This document shows, piece by piece, positions 19,799 through 29,145 of a stretch of 29,575 bases of DNA. The notes under the pieces are model-generated. The model did not search any database. It was not told the origin of the DNA and worked only from the letters and a program-made list of their open reading frames with translations. Location of the stretch: contig KE647181.1 in assembly GCA_000447185.1 (NCBI GenBank), positions 1 through 29,575 of the forward strand. Direction: 5' to 3'. This stretch comes from Vairimorpha apis BRL 01. Its lineage: Eukaryota; Microsporidia; Nosematidae. The number at the start of each line of letters is the position of its first letter. Within the stretch, counting starts at the first letter, position 1. The translations under genes were made by a program, and so were the position numbers.

Positions 19799-22459
19799 AT
19801 GAAAACTGTGGATTCATAAATAAATATGTTTTTATATTAAAAGTTATTTTTATTGTCTTTAGTCTATCTTTGTTGAAAAAACACAATATATGAAAATTTT
19901 TTTTAAGTAAAAAAATCAATGTTACATTTTAAACATGTATTTTTTAGTAATAAATACTCTAGATAAAAATAATTATTGTCATTTTATTACTGATCTTTAA
20001 AAACTTTGAAATTTATAGTGCTTAAGGATATTTCAATTGATTTCATTTATACTATGAAAAAGAATTTATTTACTTTTGTTTTTAAACAATATAACTTTAA
20101 ATAATAAATTAATTATATAATTGTGCAAAACGAGTATATTAGTATTATGAAATCAATATGAATTTTAAATAAAAACTTTAGAATTTTTTGATATATGAGT
20201 AAAAATTTAAAAATTTTAATTAAATTGTCTAAAAATACTTTATAAAACAATATAAAAATCTTAAAAAAACTATACTTATATAATTTATTCAAACGATGAA
20301 TTTTTAATTCTAATTTTTATTAAGATTATAATTACTTTTTTTTAAATTTAATTAGTTTACAGTAATTTAAAATTATTATTTAAAAAAATTCATGTTTATG
20401 AAATATACATCATTTTGATTTAAGTATTTTAAAAGAAATATAATTATATTTATTTTTAAATAAAAAGTAACTACTTTTTCAATTTAACAGTAAAAATTTG
20501 ATGTTAATTTTTTAATGTATGTTACTACAAAAAATTACGAAATTGTAAATAAATTGTTTTTTATATAACTACAATATCAAATTTTTATTTTTAAAAATAG
20601 TAAAAATTTATAAATATATAAATTTTATTAAGTAAAAAGTATTTTATATAATTAAATTTTTTTTTTTGATATATATTTTAAATGTAAAAAAATAAATTTA
20701 AAATCAATTAATTTATATAAAAAACTATTTCAAAAAATAACAATATTAAAAAGTTGTTGTTAACAAATGTTTTATACAAAATTATTTCTTATAATTAATA
20801 TAAGAATATTTTTTTGTTAAAAGAAAATTTTCATTTCCCGATAATCCTATTTTTAATTATAATGCAATAGGCTTTTAATATAATTTAAAATAATTTTTGA
20901 TTGAAAGCAAATATTTTAAAATATTTTTTTGACTGTAAATGAAAAAGTACTCAAAATTTTTATAACCTCTAAGTAACAAAAAAAATTTAATTTACAAATC
21001 TCATCGAAAATCATTGATAATTAATGTTTTAGATATAATTGAAATGTCTGTTTCAGATATAGTTTGAGATCTGAGACTTCTTTGTTGATCTAAAACGATC
21101 AACATAAACATTTTTTAAAAAAACCACTTTTAACCACATGTTTAGTTATAACGATAACAATAATTAATTACTAACTTTTTTATAGTCTATATAAAAATCT
21201 AATTAACTAATCATTTCTTAGACAAATTACATTATAAAATTAAAAAATATTTTAGACAATTCTTAAATCTATATTTTAATGATAAAAATTAAAAATAAAT
21301 AAATAAATTTATTAATTAAAGCTTTTAGATGTTAAAATTTACAGTTTTAATTTAAGTACTACCTTCAAAAATCGAAAATTTCTAAATTACTCATTTACAG
21401 CCGTTTTTAAAAAGATAGGCGAAAATTATCTTTTTTATCCAATTACAATTAGTATATTTGTAAGTAGAATAAAATCAATATATATTATAGATAAAAACAG
21501 ATAACAATTGTTAATGTAAGAATCATGAGTTTTAACAATCAAAAAACAATAAAAACAGGAAAAAATTAAATACAATCTGTTAACCAATCATTTAGTGCTA
21601 TTTATGGTTACAAGATAAAAATTTAACATATTTATGACTAGGAAAGATTTCAAAAAGCCATTACAAGAAATATAGAAAGTAATTAAATATAGAAAATTGC
21701 ATACAAACACTTTTAATCCATTTTTTAAAAATGAACTTAAATTCATAACCATAAAAGCACGTTGAGATGCATGCATTAAATCAAAGGAATAGTATATAAT
21801 AAAAAAATGTAACTAGAAGTGTTAATCAATGTTCTGCTTTATTTCTAATTTTAGCAAAAATGATATAAATTAAGATCAATTTTACTTTTAATATATATTG
21901 TGACAATTTATTTTATTATTAACAATTGTTTTTTAAAATAAAAAATATTAAGGGATAAACTTTACAATAAAATTTAAATTTTTTTGTTTTTTATTTTTAT
22001 TAGTACAAAGTATATTTATAAAATTAAAAAAAAATATTAATAGATAAAATATGAATTATGATATATAAAATGTTTAAATTTTACAATTATTTCATAATAA
22101 TATAAATTTCAAAAAAATTTATCTTACTTTTTACAAAACAACGATAATGATTTTCTAAATTAATATTTTTTGTAATACTAACATTTAATATGCTATAATA
22201 TCTGAATTTTATTTTTTTAAATTACATTTTCATATCCAAGTTTGACACATATGTATAATAATTAAATTTTATTTAAAGATATATTTATCTTTAAAAATTA
22301 TTTTGATTGATTTAAACTACAAAAGAATGTGATTAATATTGGATTTAATTTATCATATAAAAAAATTAATATAAAACTCTGTTATGAAATCAAAATTTTA
22401 AATATTTAAAAAGTAAATAAAATTATTCAAAAGTTTAGTAGCCAATAAATTTATTTAAT
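19799..22459. other. Longest gene-free stretch in the window
   Basis: It is almost entirely A/T runs. Exceptions are a small hairpin at 21083-21104 and a less AT-rich patch at about 21580-21790. In that patch fragments such as NHKST and MHALNQRN are readable on the plus strand and a 62-codon frame on the minus strand. No motif links it to a known family. Confidence 0.5.
21083..21104. repeat. Perfect 8-bp inverted repeat with a 6-base loop
   Basis: TGTTGATC and GATCAACA flank TAAAAC. This could form a short hairpin. No adjacent gene or T-run makes it a credible terminator; it is probably incidental. Confidence 0.5.
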
Positions 22460-22890
22460 TACGAGTCGATACTAGTATTAAAACTGATGTAAAAATTAAA
22501 TATAATAAACAGATATTTTGTTAATAGATAAGAAATCCAAAGAAATTTTTATAGTTGAAATAGGGGTCACATCTATTGACAACCTTCAACAAGTAGAAAC
22601 AGAAAAATTAAGAAAGTACGATCTATTAGCTAATGAGCTAGGTTTAATACACGGGTGTAAAACAAAGATAATTCCATATGTGCTAACATGGGATGGTATA
22701 GTCACTAAATACCACGTAAAATATGGAAAAGCGCTAGAAATCTTAGACCGAATCGAAGATATATCCAATCAGTAACTCTTAAGAAAACTTTAGAGAGTGT
22801 GTCGATGGAATACAGAAGAGGAGGCGACTTAATATTAGTGAGAACGAGAGGAACGAAAACTTACATACTAAGTGAACTCGTTTGATACGG
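22460..22890 (+). mobile_element. Retroelement endonuclease fragment (copy E), best preserved
   Basis: DTSIKTDVKIKYNK (from about 22470) runs, after a one-base break, into TDILLIDKKSKEIFIVEIG, where the PD-(D/E)XK motif is preserved except Pro to Thr. VTSIDNLQQVETEKLRKYDL and KTKIIPYVLTWDGIVTKYH follow in the open frame 22518-22775. Past the TAA at 22773-22775, LKKTLESVSMEYRRGGD is readable to about 22835. DTSI...KYNK is almost identical in layout to copy A (DTSIVTDMKVNHNK), so both come from one family. Only the endonuclease and the extreme C-terminus remain. Whether the 86-codon frame is expressed cannot be told; the truncated start and lack of an ATG argue against it. Confidence 0.75.
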
Positions 22891-23331
22891 AAGCGAAAAA
22901 TAATAGAATAATGAAATTAACCCTCAAATAAAAAATTTAGTTTTCAAAAGTTTAGTAAATATTCAATTTAAATGTGACTAAAACAAAACCATATAATTTT
23001 CTAACTAATATTTTTATTAATGTAAATATTATTTTTGCAGTATTAAAATCATTTTTAAATTGATAATATAATAATTATTCAAATTTTAGATTATACTTTA
23101 AGTAAGAAAAAATATATTAAATTTTATAAAAAATTAGTGATTTGAAACTTATATTAATAAGTTTTGAACATTTAGCTATAAAAATAAATTTTTTTATAGA
23201 AAGAGATTTTTTTTATTAAATATTAATATTAAATTTTTTTCAAATCATTACAAAATTCAAATAATTTAAATTATATCTATAAAATATAAAAACGAAAGAA
23301 CAATTAAACATTTAATAATATTTATTATTTT
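22891..23331. other. AT-rich spacer
   Basis: No gene was seen; it lies downstream of the minus-strand gene ending at 23332. Confidence 0.5.
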
Positions 23332-24716
23332 TTATTCTTCTAATATATTTAGAACAGGAATTTCATCAATTACTAATTTACAAATATATCTAACTAAACT
23401 CTCATCATAATATTCATCTAAGAATTTATTTATCATTACTATATCTTTATAACATAGTTGCTCAAGTCTTCTTAATCTACATTTATAAAACAATAAAACA
23501 TAAGAAAAAATGTTTTCTATGTTTGGTTTTTTACTATAATATTGACTTAATCCTTCTTTATATTTTTTATCTAATATTTTTATTATATTTAGTTTACGTT
23601 TAAGTATACATGTTCTTATAAAATTAAATGCACATAAATGAAAAAATTGGATATCATTAAAAAATAAATCAACCAAAAATGAATGTAATGGTGGTTCCCA
23701 AATTTCTTCTAAATTTAAATCGTTGTTATAACATATTAAGCTTATATAAAGTTTTTTTTCAAATCTTTCGATGACAATTTTCCATTTTCTATCAATAAAT
23801 TTTTAAAAATAGGTATTTTAATTTTCAAACATTTTAATATTTTATAAATTATGTTATATAGTATTTTATAATCTAAATAATTAGTTGATGCTAAGAATCT
23901 GTAAACTAAATTTTTAATATCTTCTATTTTAATATTATAAATATTAAACTTAATAATATCTTCTAAAATATCAAATTTATTATTTTCTAATAGCATATAA
24001 ACGATATTTTTTACATTATTAAAAATAGATTTATCGTAATCAAAAATTTTTTTTACCAATATGTCATCAATATGTAATTTATTTAAAAGTTTTTCTATAA
24101 TAGTATTATTTTTGAAATTAATTTTTATTTCATCAAAATGATAAACTAAAATTTTAAAAAATAATTTTAGCACAATATCTTTATTATTAATTGTGCATAT
24201 ATTGAGGTCATTATTTAACCATTTATATAATTTTTCTTTAGTACTTCTTCCTAGGATATTATTCCATAAATTAAGCTTATTGTTAATACATTTAACATTT
24301 AAATAATTGGAATCAATGCTTTTACTTGTAAATTGATTATTTATAATGTTATTGTTTACATTAGATACTTTCTTAGAATCTAAAGTAAAAGAATTAGTAA
24401 ATGTTTTTTTTGATGATAAACTACTAATTATTTTGTTATTATCATTAGTAGTACTTATATCCATATCATTATAATTTATTATATTTAAAAAAATACGGAT
24501 TTTTGAATAAAATACATAATTAAATTCTTGATTGTCTGTAAGCAAATAATCAGCTACCATATTTATATCCAAAAAATATGGAAAATTTATTATTATAAAA
24601 TCTATACTATCTATAAATGGTTTAGTTATGTGTGGATTTGATAATTTAAAAAAATTTAACGACTTCCTCATAAAATTTAACATTTTAGTGTAATCATGTT
24701 CGAATTCATTAAACAT
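23332..24716 (-). CDS. Hypothetical helical protein, about 461 aa, one frame break
   Basis: No family was recognised. The first frame (ATG at 24716 to a stop at 23742) and the second (ending 23332) are one gene. At an eight-base coding-strand A run (23752-23759) one more A replaces the stop with LYISLICYNNDLNLEEIWEP and continues into LVDLFFNDIQFFHL. The product is largely alpha-helical. A low-complexity Asn/Ser/Lys linker at about residues 95-140 divides an N-terminal helical domain (MRKSLNFFKLSNPHITKPFI) from a long C-terminal helical array. There are no membrane segments, Cys/His clusters or nucleotide motifs. The architecture would suit a scaffold subunit of a nuclear complex, which is a guess. 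No C-rich motif precedes the ATG. Confidence 0.7.
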
Positions 24717-25446
24717 GGTTAATAAAAAATTCTAAATATATAAAAAATATTTTTTTTATAATTTTTGTTTGAAAAATTTAGTTTCATCATTTTATTATAT
24801 TTATAGTCAAAAAATAAAAATAATACTGTTAATTTGTTAAAAATATATAATTAATAAATATATTATAACATATATTTATATACAGAAAAATAATTGTTAA
24901 AGTAATTTTTTTCATAAAAAGCATTTTTTCGAAATAACTACAATACATATTTTTAATCTTAAGTGTTTATTTTAAATTAAAAAAATTTCGAATTTGTTTA
25001 TGTATTACATTTATTTAAAAAAATCGAAACGATAATTTAAAATAAAAAGAATTATTACACTTTAATTATAAAAAATATTTATAATTTTTTTATATGCATG
25101 TATATATATTTGCAAATTTACAGACAATTAACTTATTAAATACTCAAACATTATAATTTATTTGATAAAAATTTTATAATTTTTTTCTAAAAAATGATTT
25201 TTAAAAAATTAAATTTTATAGTGAATTTAAATAATCAATTAATGTTTTTACTTTACTCTGCAAATTTATGGTTTAAAAATACTAAATAACATCAATAAAA
25301 ATTAAACAGTTGTAAAAAATTTTAATCTTTTTCACTTGTATATTGATATAAAAAAACAAATAAAATATTTTTTAATGTATCTAAAATCAATCTTTTTTTA
25401 CTCCTTTTCTCCTTTATCGATATAAAAAAAACTTTTTATAAGTATT
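24717..25446. other. AT-rich intergenic region between divergent genes
   Basis: It holds the upstream regions of two divergent genes. Near 25396-25418 the plus strand has a short C/T-rich stretch (ACTCCTTTTCTCC) about 30 bases before the ATG at 25447, the only non-A/T feature. Confidence 0.4.
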
Positions 25447-26392
25447 ATGTCCGATTTTGAAAATTCTACTTCCAATACAACCAATAGTTCTGAAAAACGA
25501 AATAAAATTTTAAAAAATAAAAATTCTCTAAAACAAAACAGTAAACAAAATATTGAGGATTTTAATGGTAATTCCGAAAACAATAAAAATGAAAGTAAAA
25601 TAAATAGTGCTTATAATTCTATTAAATCATTTTTTTCAAAAGATTCAAATAATAATGATGAAAATAATAATACATCTCAATTGAAAAGTAATTCTACTGA
25701 AATTGAAGGACAAAAATTTTCATCTACTTCAATTAATAGCAATAATTTATCAAATAATAATTTTATTACAAAAAACAAGGATAATAATAATGTTGACTTT
25801 TCGGATACATTAGGATATCATAATCCTTCAAACGAAACTAATCAATCTACAACATTTTTGAATAACGACAATAATCTTATTAATAAAAACAATTTTTTGA
25901 AAATGAGTATAACGAACCTAATACAAATAAAATTGACTCATCAAGATGTATTGTAAAAGATATTCCTCCTATTGAAAATAACAATTTAAAAAAATTACAA
26001 ACAACGAACCATTAAATGTTTTGTATAATATAAATTTAAATAAAGATGAGACAAATAAATCTCAAACTAAAAATAATAATGATAATGATACCGAAGATAA
26101 ACATATCAACAATAATATTAATGTTCAAAATGATAAATTAAATAACGAAATTCAAATCAGACCACATTTGTTTTCAGCCCATGAAAAAGTTAAAATAAGT
26201 AAGAAGAAAAGTGACAGAATGAGAGATATGGGAAGGTCTAAAAAAGGACATTATTTATCTAAACAAAAAGGAGGTCCTAGAGTAAGAGGACCAAAGATAC
26301 GCAAAAATGATTTTGAAAATGAGCCATACTCCAATTATAGGGTAAAAACTATATCGAAAAAGAAAGAAAGAAAAATAAGAGAATCTAGTTAA
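25447..26392 (+). CDS. Hypothetical low-complexity basic protein, about 315 aa, two frame breaks
   Basis: No family was recognised. Three consecutive frames form one gene. Breaks are at a six-base T run (25893-25898) and a seven-base A run (25988-25994); one added base at each gives a continuous frame from the ATG at 25447 to the TAG at 26390-26392. Residues 1-220 are Asn/Ser/Lys/Asp-rich and surely disordered. The last 75 residues are different and compact: HLFSAHEKVKISKKKSDR, then GRSKKGHYLSKQKGGPRVRG and a basic end (ISKKKERKIR). The Gly/Arg/Lys cluster suggests RNA or nucleic-acid binding, or a nuclear localisation signal, by composition only. The next gene starts 31 bases later on the same strand. 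Confidence 0.65.
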
Positions 26393-26406
26393 ATTTTTTA
26401 TTTTAA

Positions 26407-26409
26407 CCC
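26407..26409 (+). promoter_or_regulatory. CCC start-proximal motif
   Basis: AACCCTTTT in a pure A/T leader, 14 bases before the ATG at 26424, matches the C-rich motifs before ZIP1 and the cyclin gene. It supports a separate gene starting at 26424 rather than a continuation of the previous one. Confidence 0.45.
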
Positions 26410-26423
26410 TTTTTTATTTTTAT

Positions 26424-27020
26424 ATGGTAAATGAAAAACAAATTTATAAAGATAGTTTACTTGAAGTGGTAAATTATTTAAATAAAAATGATGATGAAAA
26501 CGAAGTATATTCTAAAAAAAGTATTAGATTGGCACATAAAAACAAAAAATTAAAAGAGCTAAAATTATAGATCACTCAGAATTAAAAGATTGTAAAACTG
26601 TATGTCAAAATAAGACAGAAAAATAAAAATTTTAATAATGACAAAAGTAATAAAGAAAACACTAATCTAAATACAAATAATTCTAAAAAAAGTTCAGACA
26701 GTACTTGTAAACATTTAAAAGAAAATAATACACAAAAACTTACAAGAAAAGAAAGAAAAATATTAAAAATCAAATCTAAAGGTGAAGGGATAAGCTCTAA
26801 AGAATATATGAAAATTGTTAAGGAAAAAGAAGGAAAAAAACTACAAGTTGATAAAAATTGTTTAATAAAAACCATATGACCAACCAAAATTAAAGATGAA
26901 TATCCAAAACGTGAAATTATTGAAAAAAGACAATTAAAAAATATAAAAACATTAAAAAAATTACAAGTAAATTTTATTATTGTAACTTTTAATGAAACTA
27001 CATTTTTTATTATTATATAG
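26424..27020 (+). CDS. Hypothetical lysine-rich protein, about 200 aa, several breaks
   Basis: No family was recognised. From the ATG at 26424 (MVNEKQIYKDSLLEVVNYLN) the frame breaks at a six-base A run (26544-26549), where one extra A continues as KRAKIIDHSELKDC. It breaks again near 26618-26637, where a one-base excess or two missing A leads into NNDKSNKENTN and KLTRKERKILKIKSKGEG. An in-frame TGA follows (26877-26879, in KTI-stop-PTKIKDEYPKRE), after which the frame stays open to the TAG at 27018-27020. If the seven-base A run at 26954-26960 is also one short, the gene would instead end at 26992. The product is extremely basic, like the gene before it, and may act on RNA or in the nucleolus, judging by composition only. 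Confidence 0.55.
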
Positions 27021-28952
27021 GTTATATATTTTTCTTCTTTCTTTTTTTTTGCAAATAAAAATAAATTCAAGCATCTTTTTTATAAAACAATCAAAATTTT
27101 TGTTATAAACTTTACTATATACTAACAAAATTATAAAATTATAATATGTATGTTCTTTGATTAATTCAAATTTGTTATCACTTTTATATTTATTGAGAAG
27201 ATCAACACATATATTTACTAAAAGATTTTCTGTTTTAATTTTTGTACTCAAAATTTTATATTCAAAATAGTTTATTTCTATTTTTTCATGAATAACTTTC
27301 ATATTTATATTATCATAATTTGTATTAAACTTTACAAAATTATTTAAAATTTTTATCAAATATCTATATAAAAATATAATTTCTTCTTGATTAATTTCTA
27401 TTTCGCTATTAATAACAAAATATAACAATAATATTACATTATCATTATAACCAAGAATTTTTTTAATTTCTTTGATAATTAAATTTATAATTTTTTTAAA
27501 TGTTATTATTTTTTTTATCAAATAAATCCTACTTTTATTGACATTAAGATTATCAATAGAAATGTATTTAAAGTAAATTAGGCTTAAAAGTTCAGTGTAT
27601 TTTTCAATACTACACTTATTTATATTCATATTAAATTCTACGAAATTTTGATTATTATTAAAACTTGTATATTTTTTAATAAATAATAATACTACTTTGT
27701 AATCTTCTTTTATTGATATAAGATAAAGATACATATATGAAATATTACCATATTTAAATATAAAATCAATAAATTGAATCTTATATTCTGAATTGTTTAT
27801 CAAAATAATTAAATTATCAATAATAAAATCAACTGACGCACTTATACTTTGTAAAATAATATAATTAAACCTGTCATTATTAAATAAATCATTATATAAT
27901 GCTATTTTATCATATTGCATATGTAATACAGAATTTAATCTATCTAAAACTTTATATTTGTAATGAAGAAATTTTTTACATATAAAATTGTGTTCTGTAA
28001 AAGAAATACTACATGAAGATAAAGTCATAAATTTTAGTTTATCATAAATTTGTTTTAATGTGTCAATATAATGAATTTTTTGTTTCAACTCAACATATAA
28101 TATTTGTAGTAAAAATGTAAATTTTATCTGATCTTCGTATATATCAGTGGAAAATTCAATGATTTTCTCTATTGTTTTAATATAAAATCCATGTTTGAAT
28201 TTTTCGTTAGAAAGTTCATATAATATATTAATAAGATTTACTAAAACTTGAATATCTTCTAAATTAAAAATTTCATAAGATTTATAATTAATTATAATTT
28301 CAAAAAGATAAACACAAAAACCAGATAAGAATTCCTTGTATGTATCGTCCAATATTTCCACATGATAATCTAGTAAACAATAAAAAAATGAACAACAAAA
28401 TATAAATCCATTATCTAAAACTTTATTTTTTAAATAAAAATTTAATTTTTTATATATTTCAAGTATCTTATTATAGCAAATTTTATTGTTTTGTATAAGT
28501 TTAAGAATCAACGGTAAATTATTAAGTGAATGTAATTTTAATAATTGCTTATAATTCTTATAAATTAAATTATATCCAAAATATTTACGGAAAAAATCAA
28601 GATCTTTATTATCTTTTATATTACAAGCTGATAAAATATCAAAAACTCCGGCAACATCTTTAAAATTTTTTATATTCGTTTTAACAAATTCTATTATATT
28701 CTTTTCAATATTAAAAAAATTATGTTTTTTTATTACTTCGATCATTTTTATAATATTTGAAATTTCAAAATTAGTAATATTAAACTCTTTGTTAACATTA
28801 TTAATAAACAAATAATATTGAAGATAATAATTTTTAAATGTAAATATAATAGAGATATTCTTAATATTTATTTTATAAATCTCATGTAAATTAATAATCT
28901 TGTAAATGTTATTTATAGAGGATCTATGAATTATATTATTTTTTTCAGGCAT
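26961..28952 (-). CDS. Hypothetical all-helical protein, 663 aa
   Basis: No family was recognised. This is the longest intact frame in the window, ATG at 28952 (MPEKNNIIHRS). It is rich in Ile, Asn, Lys and Leu and looks like a continuous alpha-helical array of HEAT/ARM or TPR type throughout, without membrane segments or catalytic motifs. Such proteins serve as scaffolds, for example in pre-mRNA processing or nuclear transport, but no assignment is justified. The C-terminal end overlaps the convergent gene on paper. If the nine-base coding-strand A run at 27042-27050 is really ten, the protein ends at 27022-27024 (after KKKRKKKNI) and the overlap vanishes. Several seven-base A/T runs inside this gene are read through correctly. 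Confidence 0.75.
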   Translation of the reverse strand: MPEKNNIIHRSSINNIYKIINLHEIYKINIKNISIIFTFKNYYLQYYLFINNVNKEFNITNFEISNIIKMIEVIKKHNFFNIEKNIIEFVKTNIKNFKDVAGVFDILSACNIKDNKDLDFFRKYFGYNLIYKNYKQLLKLHSLNNLPLILKLIQNNKICYNKILEIYKKLNFYLKNKVLDNGFIFCCSFFYCLLDYHVEILDDTYKEFLSGFCVYLFEIIINYKSYEIFNLEDIQVLVNLINILYELSNEKFKHGFYIKTIEKIIEFSTDIYEDQIKFTFLLQILYVELKQKIHYIDTLKQIYDKLKFMTLSSCSISFTEHNFICKKFLHYKYKVLDRLNSVLHMQYDKIALYNDLFNNDRFNYIILQSISASVDFIIDNLIILINNSEYKIQFIDFIFKYGNISYMYLYLISIKEDYKVVLLFIKKYTSFNNNQNFVEFNMNINKCSIEKYTELLSLIYFKYISIDNLNVNKSRIYLIKKIITFKKIINLIIKEIKKILGYNDNVILLLYFVINSEIEINQEEIIFLYRYLIKILNNFVKFNTNYDNINMKVIHEKIEINYFEYKILSTKIKTENLLVNICVDLLNKYKSDNKFELIKEHTYYNFIILLVYSKVYNKNFDCFIKKMLEFIFICKKKERRKIYNLYNNKKCSFIKSYNNKIYL

Positions 28953-29145
28953 ATTTATTTATTTTTATATTTTATTTGTAAAAAATTTAATCATTTCTTA
29001 AAACAATATAAAAAACATAAAGCATAAATAAAATATAAAATTTAATACAAAAACATTTTTGAAAAAATAATTTATGCTAGAGAATAATTTTACTTTTTTT
29101 AATAAATTCCTTTAAAAATAGAAATTAAAATATTGTATAAAATTT

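Noticed and set aside
21588..21776. Minus-strand 62-codon frame with hydrophobic stretch
   Set aside because: No ATG context, C-rich motif or family match; it sits in a small less AT-rich patch that may be eroded element DNA, but coding is unsupported.
22586..22768. Minus-strand 60-codon frame
   Set aside because: It is antisense to the well-supported endonuclease frame of copy E.
26582..27070. Minus-strand 162-codon frame, Leu/Phe/Ser-rich
   Set aside because: It is antisense to the lysine-rich gene at 26424; a poly-Lys gene reads as poly-Phe/Leu in reverse. The convergent 663-aa gene does not need it.
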